Shown: one piece after another, positions 11,501 through 19,303 of the stretch | Numbering within the stretch: position 1 is the stretch's first letter | Layout: each line of letters opens with the position of its first letter | Source: Sphaerothrix gracilis | Lineage (GTDB): Bacteria > Cyanobacteriota > Cyanobacteriia > Phormidesmidales > Phormidesmidaceae | Direction of reading: 5' to 3' | DNA length: 64,000 nt | NCBI RefSeq assembly: GCF_030405905.1 | Contig: NZ_JASATW010000004.1 | Location: 186,001-250,000 of the forward strand | The notes under the pieces: model-generated | What the model was told of the DNA's origin: nothing | Seen by the model: only the letters and a program-made list of their open reading frames with translations | Databases searched by the model: none | Program-made: the position numbers and the translations under genes

Positions 11501-12488
11501 CCAGCAGTGCTATCAGTTTAATAATCTTGCTTATGAAAGCTGGTTTGGCCTATCGCGCGAAGCCATTCGCGGCTGCCGGGTGCGTGATGTCATTGGGGAA
11601 GCGGCTTATCGGCAAATTCAGGACTATCTAGCCCAGGGACTGGCGGGTGAAACAGTTAGTTATGAAATAGAAATGCCTTATCTAACGGGCGATCGCTGGA
11701 TTAGCGCCAGCTATATTCCCGATGTACAGCAGGATGAGGTGAGGGGCTTATTCACGCTGGTCAGCGACATTAGCGATCGCAAAGCGACCGAGCGCCTCAG
11801 GGATGAATTTGTCTCTGTCGTTAGCCACGAACTGAGAACTCCTTTGACCTCAGTGCATGGCTCTCTCAAGCTATTAGCCACCGGACAGCTTGGAACCCTC
11901 TCAGTTCATGAGCAGGCCCTGATTGAGATTTCTTTAAAGAACACCGAGCGGCTGACGCGCTTAATCAACGATGTCTTGGACTTAGAACGGATTGAATCGG
12001 GTCAGATCAGCATGGTAATGCAGGTCTGCAATGCCGGCGATTTACTGTTGCAGGCCATTGCAACCATGCAGTCAATGGCGCATGAGGCTCAGATCGAGCT
12101 AACAGCGACTGCCAGCTCCGTTGAGATCTGGGCTGACCCTGACCATATTTTGCAAACACTGACCAATTTGCTCAGCAACGCCATCAAGTTTTCTCCCCCG
12201 CAGACAACGGTTCAGCTAGCTGTAACCGAGCAGGCCAGCACTGTGCTGTTCGCTGTCCAGGATCAAGGGCGCGGCATTCCTCCTGATAAGTTGGAAACTA
12301 TTTTTGAGCGGTTTCAGCAGGTAGATGCCTCTGATTCGCGCAAGCGCGGCGGGACTGGCCTTGGGCTGGCTATCTGTCGTAATATCGTGCAGCAGCATCA
12401 TGGACATATTTGGGCCGAAAACCGTCCTGAAGCAGGCAGCACCTTTTACTTCACTTTGCCAAAGCCGGTCTCTAAGCAGCCACTATGA
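8571..12488 (+). CDS. CBS/PAS/GAF sensor histidine kinase
   Basis: 1305 aa, no obvious membrane segment, so probably a cytosolic sensor. Order: two CBS pairs (about 10-155 and 160-300; repeated GI(V/F)TERD motifs, the first pair carrying an insertion), a coiled coil (about 305-375), two PAS domains (about 380-490 and 495-610), a GAF domain (about 620-780), another coiled coil, two more PAS domains (about 830-950 and 955-1070), HisKA with His1086 in SHELRTPL, and HATPase_c with NLLSNAIKFS, DQGRGIP and GGTGLGLAI. CBS pairs usually sense adenosine nucleotides. Its stop overlaps the start of the receiver gene at 12485, which marks them as a likely signalling pair. The GAF lacks a clear bilin-binding Cys, so light sensing is not implied. 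Confidence 0.93.
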   Translation: MSPFHQTALLSPAQLMNRQPLIVSPTESVAAVIEQMAYVRGVSCALTAEREQAVDLAAIAAEIDVGYALVMTAGELTGIFTERDLVALVAQEVDLNRLAIAAVMSQPVITINQSEIKSIFSVTAAFQQHQVRHLPVLDEAEKLLGVITLTTLRQALQPLNFLKLRQISDVMLTQVIQAAPTTSVLTLANLMSAHRISCVVITEARFHLGRTVAMPVGIVTERDIIQLKTLGLNASRLQAAQVMSTPLFCLYPHDSLWQAHQQMQQRRIRRLGVQNEAGELVGIVTQTSLLQVLDPTELLGEIEQLQQLLQDRSDRLEQTNHQLRQEVDQRQRLESQLQIANAALEKRVSLQTAQLIQTNQQLRQEVAERQQSEQALDRVFSITPSMLCTAGLDGYFKRLNPSFSQTLGYSNEELQAHPLVNFVHPSDRSATLAELQRLAAGKRTIAFENRYRCRDGSYRWLLWNAVTHPDEQLIYASARDITERKQAEALLEQERDFIAAVLDTVGALIVVLDRQGQILRFNRTCEAITGYQTVEVRGRCPWDFLLLPAERAAVKAVFQQLVRGQAPSQYENYWVSKDDSKHLISWSNTVITNEQGQVEYVIATGLDVTERRKAERRLERQSRQNQLLTEVTRKISHSLRLEEILHTIVTEVQGLLACDRVLVVQQQADGSSQLVDEAVLAPWPAMLAQPEAMTQLLMQSLRLQEASQQGQRVAIADSAHALTADAQVLLERFAVQSELVVPVFYQAVLWGFLLIHQCDRPRQWDQAEISLVQQLADQLGLAVTQAQLLDTLEERVSQRTAELTQINHQLQQEIRDRQQTEAALRESQQKLAGILDTADEGVISVDEVQIIQLFNQGAERIFGYPAAEVLGQPLSILLPGLFQTSDRRSMQALAETEVSAQPMAERSRGVVGRRRNGQEFPAEASISKLQTEQGLVFTIILKDVTERRQAEAALRRSEEKLRLTTDALPVLIAYVDRQQCYQFNNLAYESWFGLSREAIRGCRVRDVIGEAAYRQIQDYLAQGLAGETVSYEIEMPYLTGDRWISASYIPDVQQDEVRGLFTLVSDISDRKATERLRDEFVSVVSHELRTPLTSVHGSLKLLATGQLGTLSVHEQALIEISLKNTERLTRLINDVLDLERIESGQISMVMQVCNAGDLLLQAIATMQSMAHEAQIELTATASSVEIWADPDHILQTLTNLLSNAIKFSPPQTTVQLAVTEQASTVLFAVQDQGRGIPPDKLETIFERFQQVDASDSRKRGGTGLGLAICRNIVQQHHGHIWAENRPEAGSTFYFTLPKPVSKQPL

Positions 12489-12865
12489 TTTCAAAGAGAA
12501 TTTTGCTCATTGATGATGAACCTGATATTCACAAAATTGCTGAAATTGGTCTGATGCTGGAGTCAGGCTGGCAAATGTTTACTGCGACCTCTGGCAAAGC
12601 TGGCATCACACTGGCCGCAACCCAGCAGCCCGATGCCATTCTGTTGGACGTAATGATGCCCGACATGGATGGTTTAGCCACCCTTGAATCACTCCAGCAT
12701 AATCGTCAGACCCAGGCTATCCCCGTTATTTTTTTGACAGCTAAAGCCCAATCCGCCGACCGCCGCCGTCTTTACAGTGCCGGCGCTAAAGGCGTCATCA
12801 CCAAACCCTTCGACCCAACTACCCTAGCGAGCCAAATTGCTGGTTACTTAGGCTGGCCCCTGTAG
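12485..12865 (+). CDS. Single-domain response regulator (CheY-like)
   Basis: 126 aa made up of one receiver domain: acidic pair DDE at 10-12, phospho-acceptor Asp55 in LLDVMMPD, Thr in FLTAK and Lys in TKPFDP. Its ATG overlaps the stop codon of the histidine kinase by four bases, so the two are translationally coupled and this is the probable direct phosphoacceptor of that kinase. With no output domain it must act by protein contact or as a phosphate carrier. Confidence 0.92.
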   Translation: MISKRILLIDDEPDIHKIAEIGLMLESGWQMFTATSGKAGITLAATQQPDAILLDVMMPDMDGLATLESLQHNRQTQAIPVIFLTAKAQSADRRRLYSAGAKGVITKPFDPTTLASQIAGYLGWPL

Positions 12866-12962
12866 CTGATTATTTCTATCCTCATAGGATCTCCATAATT
12901 GCTCTGTAGGCTACTTACATATCTCTTCCAATAGCCAACCTGTAGGCAAGCGGGCAATTACT

Positions 12963-13409
12963 ATGAGTTCGTCAGTTTCTCGGCTAAGTTGTCAACCGCT
13001 GGACTTTTCTGCTAGTGCAGCCGCAGCCAAGCGCATTCTGCTGATTGATCGGGCAGAAGATTCTCGAACCATTATTCGGTTCAGTTTGGAGATGATTGCT
13101 GACTGGCAGGTTTTGACTGCAGCCTCTATTGGTGACGGTGTAATCCTAGCTGTAGAACATCTGCCTGACTTGATCCTGCTAGACACGGAAACTGCCGGAT
13201 CGGTTTTAACCGAGCATTTGTGTCTTTATTCTGAGCTGCAGCATGTTCCTATCGTCCTGATAGTGCCTCGGATTCGGCTGGGCGATCGCCTCAGCAGCGA
13301 ACAACAAGGAATTGCCGCGATTATCTCTAAGCCCTTCGATCCGGTGGCTTTAGTCCAGTGTTTGGTTGATCTGTTTGCGCAGAAACCTGTGGCTACAGCT
13401 CTCGGTTGA
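12963..13409 (+). CDS. Degenerate receiver-domain protein
   Basis: 148 aa. After a 23-residue N-terminal tail comes a receiver fold resembling the previous gene. Asp74 (LLDTETAG) and the conserved Lys (SKPFDP) are kept, but the acidic pocket reads IDRAEDS instead of DDE, and the conserved Thr/Ser position is VP. Phosphorylation may be impaired. It follows the kinase-receiver pair by 97 bp and probably arose by duplication of the upstream receiver. Its 3' end overlaps the convergent membrane-protein gene by 17 bp. Confidence 0.8.
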   Translation: MSSSVSRLSCQPLDFSASAAAAKRILLIDRAEDSRTIIRFSLEMIADWQVLTAASIGDGVILAVEHLPDLILLDTETAGSVLTEHLCLYSELQHVPIVLIVPRIRLGDRLSSEQQGIAAIISKPFDPVALVQCLVDLFAQKPVATALG

Positions 13410-14025
13410 AACTTTTGTACTTATCTGAGCGAGTATTGACCGTCCTGAGCTTGAACTTGGGACTCATCAGCAGATAGAGAATGATTGTCGGTATGCAAAA
13501 TAGGTAAAACGGATAGGCAAACAGCGCGATTGAAAACTGTTCAATGGCAAACAGATTTAGCAAGCTCGCCAGCCAGAAGAGGAACCAGGGCAGCACATCT
13601 TCGCTATCCGGGCGCAGATAGGTTTTGCGAATGGTCGGCAGCGCCCCCGAAAAGTCAATAGCCAAGTTAGTAAACAGGGCGATTAAGGGGGCATCAAAAG
13701 CCCACCAGAGAATCAGACTCAGGCCAGCAGCGGCTAGGCAAGCGCGATCGAAACGATTCCACCCCCCTTCGCCGTATTTGATGGAAGCCAAAGCAATGAT
13801 GAGGTGGCAGACAGCCGCTGCCGCTGGCACCCACAGTGAACTAATAGAATCCGAGGAAGAGGATTCGTAGCTGAAAACCAGAATCAGCCCCACCACTGAC
13901 CAAATCCACCAGCTTGCCCGATTCGGACGGGTTTTGCCTTGATAAATTGTGATTAGATAGGGGACAAATCCCAAAAAGTAGATACAGCCTGCTACCAGAC
14001 CTAGCCCTAGCCGCCAGTCAGTCAT
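13393..14025 (-). CDS. PQ-loop/SWEET-like multipass membrane protein
   Basis: 210 aa with about six or seven hydrophobic helices. Two segments look like PQ-loop half-repeats, each with a small residue-Pro turn: FLGFVPYLITIYQGKTRPNR near the N-terminus and SGALPTIRKTYLRP near residue 130. Conserved Trp-rich stretch RASWWIWS. PQ-loop proteins include SWEET/SemiSWEET sugar carriers and other transporters; the substrate here is unknown. It overlaps the receiver gene tail-to-tail and sits 80 bp upstream of the desaturase gene on the same strand reading direction order HDO, desaturase, this gene, so it could be co-transcribed with them. Confidence 0.65.
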   Translation of the reverse strand: MTDWRLGLGLVAGCIYFLGFVPYLITIYQGKTRPNRASWWIWSVVGLILVFSYESSSSDSISSLWVPAAAAVCHLIIALASIKYGEGGWNRFDRACLAAAGLSLILWWAFDAPLIALFTNLAIDFSGALPTIRKTYLRPDSEDVLPWFLFWLASLLNLFAIEQFSIALFAYPFYLFCIPTIILYLLMSPKFKLRTVNTRSDKYKSFNREL

Positions 14026-14107
14026 TTGCTTGTTTATTCCTCATGTTTAGAGTGAAATCAACTGTCATACTCAGTTGCTAAGTCTCAGATCGCTATCAAT
14101 ACGATGA

Positions 14108-15121
14108 CTAATAGAGCGTAATAAAAGAAACATCAACCGCTCCATAAAACTGGTTAAAGCTGTGTCTGTTCTCCCCTTTAGCGACATCTCCTTGTCCCAG
14201 TAGTAAGCGCTTGACGCGAAATTGGTGGTAGTTTACCAGTTGGTCAGTCAGCGAAATATAGTTAAACATATCGCTGGTCGCTAGCGCCCGGTCTACCTGG
14301 GGCAGATCGTGCCAGGGACAGGTCATATCGGCATGGTGGGCGCTGTGATAGCCGAAGTTTAGCAGCAGCAGGTTGAGCCAGGCATAGCGGTGAGAAATCA
14401 GGTTGGAAAAAGTGTGGGCTTGCTCATAGCTAGCTGCCCGGTAAGGCAGGACCGAGCCGACTGGAAATCCTTCATAGGTATGTTGGAAAGCATCTGCCCA
14501 GCGCAGCACCGTAATCATGCTGCTATAGGCCACAAAGTAGAGCAGCAGTGCTTTTAAAGATAGGTAGCCTAGGCCGATAAAAAAGAGCAGTCTCAAACCC
14601 AGCACGACAGCAATTCGCTGCCGGGCTTTGGCGTAGGGCGCATTTCGCCATAGCAGGTAAATACTGCGCCAGCGCGCCCAAAAAGCCACCACTGGCAAAT
14701 AGCACCATTCCAGCAGCAAAACGGTGTGTTTGAGCAAAGGCGGGAGCTGTCTGACCGCTGCCGGAATATCAAAGCGATAAAAATCAGCTTGGTCGGTATG
14801 GTGTTGAATATGCTGAACTGTGAGGGCTTTGAAACCGAAATAGCAAGCTCCATTGAGCCAGCCCATCAGCCGTCCGCAGCGAGCATTACGACGGCGCGAT
14901 CGAAAGATGTTGCCGTGCATAAATTCGTGGGTTAAATAGGCTGAGTAAATCAGACTGTGGGTGAGTAATAGCACGCCGAGTCCGTTCAGCCAGCCATTAG
15001 CGAGAAATAGTAGGGCAATGCCGATGACGTAGCCGCTGAGCGTATAAGCGATCGCAGCCGTGTTTAACAGAACATGAGGTGAATGCCGAACGACTCTGGC
15101 GGTGGTAAGCGTTGTGGCCAT
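14108..15121 (-). CDS. Membrane fatty acid desaturase family protein
   Basis: 337 aa with the three histidine boxes of the membrane diiron desaturase/hydroxylase family: HEFMH at 65-69, HIQHH at 104-108 and HSAHH at 259-263. Hydrophobic segments flank them. These enzymes use O2 and electrons to insert double bonds or hydroxyls into acyl chains in the membrane. It does not look to me like the standard DesA, DesB, DesC or DesD sequences, so the substrate is open. The ATG lies 37 bp after the stop of the diiron-oxidase-like gene upstream, so the two form a likely operon. Confidence 0.85.
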   Translation of the reverse strand: MATTLTTARVVRHSPHVLLNTAAIAYTLSGYVIGIALLFLANGWLNGLGVLLLTHSLIYSAYLTHEFMHGNIFRSRRRNARCGRLMGWLNGACYFGFKALTVQHIQHHTDQADFYRFDIPAAVRQLPPLLKHTVLLLEWCYLPVVAFWARWRSIYLLWRNAPYAKARQRIAVVLGLRLLFFIGLGYLSLKALLLYFVAYSSMITVLRWADAFQHTYEGFPVGSVLPYRAASYEQAHTFSNLISHRYAWLNLLLLNFGYHSAHHADMTCPWHDLPQVDRALATSDMFNYISLTDQLVNYHQFRVKRLLLGQGDVAKGENRHSFNQFYGAVDVSFITLY

Positions 15122-15158
15122 AATCTTAGCTGGGACAATAGCGATAGAAGCTCTGACT

Positions 15159-16037
15159 CTAAACTGAAACTACCGTCTTTGCTTCGCGCTGTTGGCGTAG
15201 TTCAAGACATTCCCGGTAAATTTCTTGAAACAGCTTTTGCTGGAGATTGGCAAATTCGCTAAAGCCCTGAGCGGCCCAATCCCAAATCTGCTCTTGAGAT
15301 TCAGGGCGGTACTGCGTTGCTAGCTCTAAAGCCGTCAACGCGTAGTCAGCATGTTCCACCTCGATGCCTTCGCCTTCATGACGGCTGTGAATCACAATCC
15401 AGCACCAGGGATGAAACTGATGCTCGCCAATTTTGCCATTGCTGGCCTGCTGCTTCAGGAACTGATCGAAGCGAACATCGGCGTAGTCATGGCGAATCAC
15501 TTTATCAATCAGAGCATATTCGCGATCGCCCAAAATTTCGGAAGCAATGTGCAAGCCAATCCCTCGGATCAAAGACTCAATGTTGCCGGGAATACCCTGA
15601 TAGCTAGTAATTAGATCTTGAACGAGTCTTTCTAACCAAATCGGGGCTGCAAATTGATTACGCTGCGCTGCGGAAAGATTGGCGTAGTTGCCCACCGTTT
15701 TCAACGTTAGCTGAGCTAAAGCGCGATGAGAAGGATTTTCATAAGTCCCTTCATCTGCCGCCGCTGTTAGAATTTTGGCCGCAATTTCCATCCCGCGATC
15801 GGCTTCTTCGGTGACGGCTGCTTCAGGATGAACAAAGAGATAGCGTGACAGACCAATTGAGCTAGCTAACCGCGCAATCATGGCTGAGGCGTAGCCATTG
15901 AAGTAGGTATAGCGATGAAAGAAAAGATAGAGAAAATAAGGATCTTGAGCAGCTAAATCAACGGATGCGTGAACGGTTTGATCCAAAGCATCAAGATCAA
16001 ATTTTTGCTCGAACAAATCTATAGAAAAAGAAGCCAT
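15159..16037 (-). CDS. Iron-containing redox enzyme family (heme-oxygenase-like diiron oxidase) candidate
   Basis: 292 aa, predicted all-helical. The C-terminal half has HPWCWIVIHSRHEGEGIEVEH followed by ADYALTALELA, which resembles the metal-binding helix (E-x-x-H type) of the heme-oxygenase-like diiron oxidase superfamily (CADD, UndA, BesC, SznF). Other possible ligands are in HRYTYFNGY and VIRHDYADVRFD. Family members oxidise fatty acids, amino acids or N-containing groups using O2. The gene directly precedes the desaturase (37 bp), so a two-step lipid or acyl modification is a reasonable inference, not shown. Assignment is by motif resemblance only. Confidence 0.6.
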   Translation of the reverse strand: MASFSIDLFEQKFDLDALDQTVHASVDLAAQDPYFLYLFFHRYTYFNGYASAMIARLASSIGLSRYLFVHPEAAVTEEADRGMEIAAKILTAAADEGTYENPSHRALAQLTLKTVGNYANLSAAQRNQFAAPIWLERLVQDLITSYQGIPGNIESLIRGIGLHIASEILGDREYALIDKVIRHDYADVRFDQFLKQQASNGKIGEHQFHPWCWIVIHSRHEGEGIEVEHADYALTALELATQYRPESQEQIWDWAAQGFSEFANLQQKLFQEIYRECLELRQQREAKTVVSV

Positions 16038-16564
16038 AGTGAATTGAGTCGATGACCTGAAGTGTATGTATACCCTGACGCTAAAGTAATCGCCGCAAGC
16101 AGGTTCTCCAAGGCGTATAAATACGGAACTTTATACGTGCTTTATGAACCTCTTCATCAACTTTTCGCTTTGAGCCGCATCAATTGCTGCTCGTCTCTAT
16201 CAAAACCAAGTAAACTTACGGAAGCATGGCATATACCAAGGCTTTAGACGCGACAGCCGCTGCGGCGATCGCGGCTTAAACAATCAGCTACGTCAAGTCT
16301 GTGCTTATTCTGACTTGAAGCGCTGTGCAGGAATTTACTGAGCTGAACCAAAATTTTTTGACTGCGCCATTTTGTTACAGTGCGTCAGCCGTCGGGGTCA
16401 CGTAGCTAATTGAACATGAGGTATGAGGAGAGGTTCGGTTGGCTACATTTCTCGTTTCACACTGAGCGTGTTCTTAACGTTAGTCAGCCAATGTCTGCCT
16501 TTGGAAGCTTGTCAATGACTCCCTAGATTCTGATAGGGTTCGAGATAGCGATCGCGTAATTGAA
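16038..16564. other. Intergenic region with an operator-like inverted repeat
   Basis: 527 bp between divergent genes, no credible ORF. CGTATAAA (16114-16121) and TTTATACG (16130-16137) form a perfect 8-bp inverted repeat with an 8-bp spacer, 77 bp upstream of the diiron-oxidase start. The spacing suits a dimeric repressor. No other structure was seen in the rest. Confidence 0.45.
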
Positions 16565-17692
16565 ATGGCTCAGCAATCTTCAGGCCAGTGGAATTTACCT
16601 CAGTTTCTAGAAACCCTTAACTTCTTTGGCGAGGTTCCTTTTCTCGGCAGTATTCGATGGTTACAGCAGATGTTTGATAGCTCCGTTGAGGTTTCAGCCC
16701 AGGCCGTGCCTGCTCCGATTCAGCAGGCAACCTTTGGGATCGTTGGCACCGATACACCGCGCAGACAGGCGCTAGCGGAAGTGCTGCGCTCTCGCCGCCT
16801 CAATTTAAGATTTTTGACGATTGAGGACGCTCACATTCAGTCCGAGGTCGAGCTTTCACCAGCGGCACTGGCGGGAGTCGCGGGAATTTTTGTCTGCGAT
16901 CGCCCCAGCTCTATCAACTGGCCGCAGTGGTCCCAGCAGCTAGCTAGGCTGGACAAAACGCCTGAAATTAGCCATCGCCTGTTTGATTTTTCCCAGCCTG
17001 CTGACGATATCAAGCGGATTTGGGGGGCACTAGATGACGTGGTGATGGGCGGAGTTAGCTCCGGCGGATTTTATCAGGGGCAAGGCGCGGCTACTTTTGC
17101 AGGCACCGTCTCAACCGCGAACTCTGGTGGCTTTAGCTCAGTGCGAACGCGAGATTTTGAACCACCGTTTGATTTACAAGGCTGGCAGGGCATTCGCCTG
17201 TACGTTAAAGGAGACGGTCAGCGCTACAAGTTCATTCTGCGCGATCGCCAAGGCTGGGATAGCTTATCTTACTGTCAGTCCTTTGATACAACAGCGGGGC
17301 AGGAAACCGTGATTCACATTCCCTTTGCCACGCTGCGACCTACGTTTAGAGCAAAGACGGTGGAGGAGGCTGCCCCGTTCAACCCTGCTAGCATCTATTC
17401 ATTTCAGGTAATGCTGAGCAAATTTGAGTATGACAAAGCTCTAAATCCTCATTTTGAACCTGGCCCCTTCCAGCTAAACATTCAAAGTATCGATGTCTAT
17501 GCCCAATTGCCCCAGTTAAACATCTTTTGCCTGGAAGCTCAGGCTGATGATTTAGCCTCAGTCCGATCTGAACTGGCAGAAGCCACGGCGATCGCTCTGC
17601 ATCCAGTTGACGCGACCCAGCGCCCGCTAACCTCAGCCGTTAGCGACTGTCTGCAACAAATTGAAAATAGTCTTGAAGCAAGAAAGGGATAG
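16565..17692 (+). CDS. CIA30 family protein (NDH-1 complex intermediate-associated type)
   Basis: 375 aa. Residues about 140-320 form a CIA30 domain: DDVVMGGVSSGGF, GTVSTANSGGFSS, then GIRLYVKGDGQRYKF. This galactose-binding-like beta domain was first found in a complex I assembly factor and is common in cyanobacteria, often fused to an NAD(P)-binding Rossmann domain. Here the N-terminal ~135 residues are short and only loosely Rossmann-like, without a clear GxxGxxG, so the dehydrogenase part seems reduced or lost. Residues 20-50 are amphipathic. Role in NDH-1 assembly is inferred from the family. Confidence 0.8.
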   Translation: MAQQSSGQWNLPQFLETLNFFGEVPFLGSIRWLQQMFDSSVEVSAQAVPAPIQQATFGIVGTDTPRRQALAEVLRSRRLNLRFLTIEDAHIQSEVELSPAALAGVAGIFVCDRPSSINWPQWSQQLARLDKTPEISHRLFDFSQPADDIKRIWGALDDVVMGGVSSGGFYQGQGAATFAGTVSTANSGGFSSVRTRDFEPPFDLQGWQGIRLYVKGDGQRYKFILRDRQGWDSLSYCQSFDTTAGQETVIHIPFATLRPTFRAKTVEEAAPFNPASIYSFQVMLSKFEYDKALNPHFEPGPFQLNIQSIDVYAQLPQLNIFCLEAQADDLASVRSELAEATAIALHPVDATQRPLTSAVSDCLQQIENSLEARKG

Positions 17693-17724
17693 ACTCTTAG
17701 TAATTTCAGAGAATTTGCCAAGCG

Positions 17725-18402
17725 CTAAACCGCCAGTTTCTGAATATAGGCTTGATGTGCTGGCGTTCCTAGAGTAGTTTGTAACTGCGCTAAGACTGTA
17801 GCAAGATCTCGCTGCTGCATAGATTCCACATCCAGCGAAAGCCCTGGAAATATTTGGCTTTCAGTCAGACCAGATGGGTTTGGCATTATTGACTGATACC
17901 GATCGTCTAATAGCTGATACCAAAGAATCTGGTTCTCATACATTTGCCAGACTACGTATTCCTGAACACCGTTACGACGGTAAACATTGAGCTTGGTATT
18001 CATATCGTATGAGGCACTGCTGGCGGCAATCTCGACAATTAGCTCAGGAGATCCCTCAATATAGTCATCTTCTGTAATTCGAGAACGTCCGCCTGCCGCA
18101 GGCTCGATCCGCAATAGTGCATCGGGCTGGGGCGCATTGTCTCTGTCAAGTCGCACCGTTGTATTATCGGCCAAGTATGTGCCCGGTGTGGCGGCATGGT
18201 AGACTCCCAGCCAAGCCATCATCAGCGCATGCGGGTTACCATGACTATTGGCCCGGAGCGCTGCAGCCATAAAGACGATACCTTCTATCAGTTCAGCCTT
18301 CTTCAGCTCCGGCATTTCAGCGTAGCGGTGCTCAAACTCAGTCCGCGTTAGATGATCGCCATTCTCCAGCGGTGGCGTTGCTGATTGGGTGGCAAAAACC
18401 AT
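17725..18402 (-). CDS. Uma2 family protein (PD-(D/E)XK nuclease fold)
   Basis: 225 aa. Shows the DUF820/Uma2 pattern common in cyanobacterial genomes: KAELIEGIVFM, then DNTTVRLDRDN-x-PQPDALL, then SPELIVEIAASSASYD and NGVQEYVVW. The D...E-x-A elements correspond to the PD-(D/E)XK nuclease core. These genes occur in large paralogous sets and their biological role is unresolved. Stand-alone gene, ATG preceded by GAGTACCCTAT-like weak signals. Confidence 0.85.
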   Translation of the reverse strand: MVFATQSATPPLENGDHLTRTEFEHRYAEMPELKKAELIEGIVFMAAALRANSHGNPHALMMAWLGVYHAATPGTYLADNTTVRLDRDNAPQPDALLRIEPAAGGRSRITEDDYIEGSPELIVEIAASSASYDMNTKLNVYRRNGVQEYVVWQMYENQILWYQLLDDRYQSIMPNPSGLTESQIFPGLSLDVESMQQRDLATVLAQLQTTLGTPAHQAYIQKLAV

Positions 18403-18507
18403 AGGAGTACCCTATTTGAGATTGTCTCAAAGTAGTGAGGCTAGCAGACAACGGGTGCGGTCTAGACTCGTCTAGCACCACAGCATTCATCTAAGAGCGC
18501 AATTGAT

Positions 18508-19158
18508 TTAATATGCTTCGCGCGTACCGCGATCGCCTCTGGCTCTCTCTTTGGCGCGGGCCGCACTTTTCTTCAGCGCGTCTAACCGCTTAATATAGCG
18601 ATCGCGCTGGCGCTTGCGGGGGGTTTGCTCAATCAGCGTTTTGAGGGCACTGCCTAAGCTCTTGTAGGCGTTGGGCAGGCTATAGCCGAAACGCGTGGCA
18701 ATGGCGATCGCCTTTTCATCGGCTTTAATCGCTTCCTCTAAAGTCTTTTGACCATTGTTCCGACGATAGAGCCGATAGCCGGAGATGCCGCACAGGGCCA
18801 GCGCCAAAATTAGCAGCAGCCCGTCCTGGACCCACAGCTCACCGACAGCGCCGCCTAGACCAATTGCTAGCGCCGCCATCTCCCAGCCATCCCGGGGAAT
18901 CGTATCGTTCTGAATCCGGGCCACCTCATGCCAAAACAGCAGATTGCGCTGATCTAGCGCCAACTGTTCCCACTTTGCCAGATCGATTTGCACCTCAACC
19001 TGATCTTTACCCAATTCTTCGCAGGTGATGAGCGGTGGGGCTACGTCCGTGGCAGGTTCTACTGTAACCCAGCTCTGCAGTTCGGGTGGCAAAAGCCCTC
19101 TGAGACGGCGAAGTTCGCCCATATCAACCCTGGCAGTGGAGGTGGCGTATGATGTCAT
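18508..19158 (-). CDS. DUF3318 domain protein
   Basis: 216 aa. Residues about 10-120 carry the cyanobacterial DUF3318 pattern (MGELRRLRGLLPPELQSW, LFWHEVARIQND). This is followed by a hydrophobic pair (about 108-150) that probably anchors it to a membrane, and a basic, Lys/Arg-rich C-terminus (KRQRDRYIKRLDALKKSA). The HEVARI motif resembles a metallopeptidase-type HExxR/H but lacks the second His, so activity is not claimed. Function unknown. Confidence 0.75.
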   Translation of the reverse strand: MTSYATSTARVDMGELRRLRGLLPPELQSWVTVEPATDVAPPLITCEELGKDQVEVQIDLAKWEQLALDQRNLLFWHEVARIQNDTIPRDGWEMAALAIGLGGAVGELWVQDGLLLILALALCGISGYRLYRRNNGQKTLEEAIKADEKAIAIATRFGYSLPNAYKSLGSALKTLIEQTPRKRQRDRYIKRLDALKKSAARAKERARGDRGTREAY

Positions 19159-19303
19159 AGGTCGTCAGCTTGTTCACAAACTCAATAATACTGGAAAGCC
19201 GATGGCTGTTTGGAGTATATCAGCCTTGTCTTAATCGTTAAGCCAGCCGTAGGGATACCAGCTTGGGTGCTAGCTTTAGTGTAGCTAAAATCTTCAACTT
19301 GCC

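Noticed and set aside
16062..16247. 61-codon plus-strand ORF
   Set aside because: Covers the operator-like repeat; no family or start signal.
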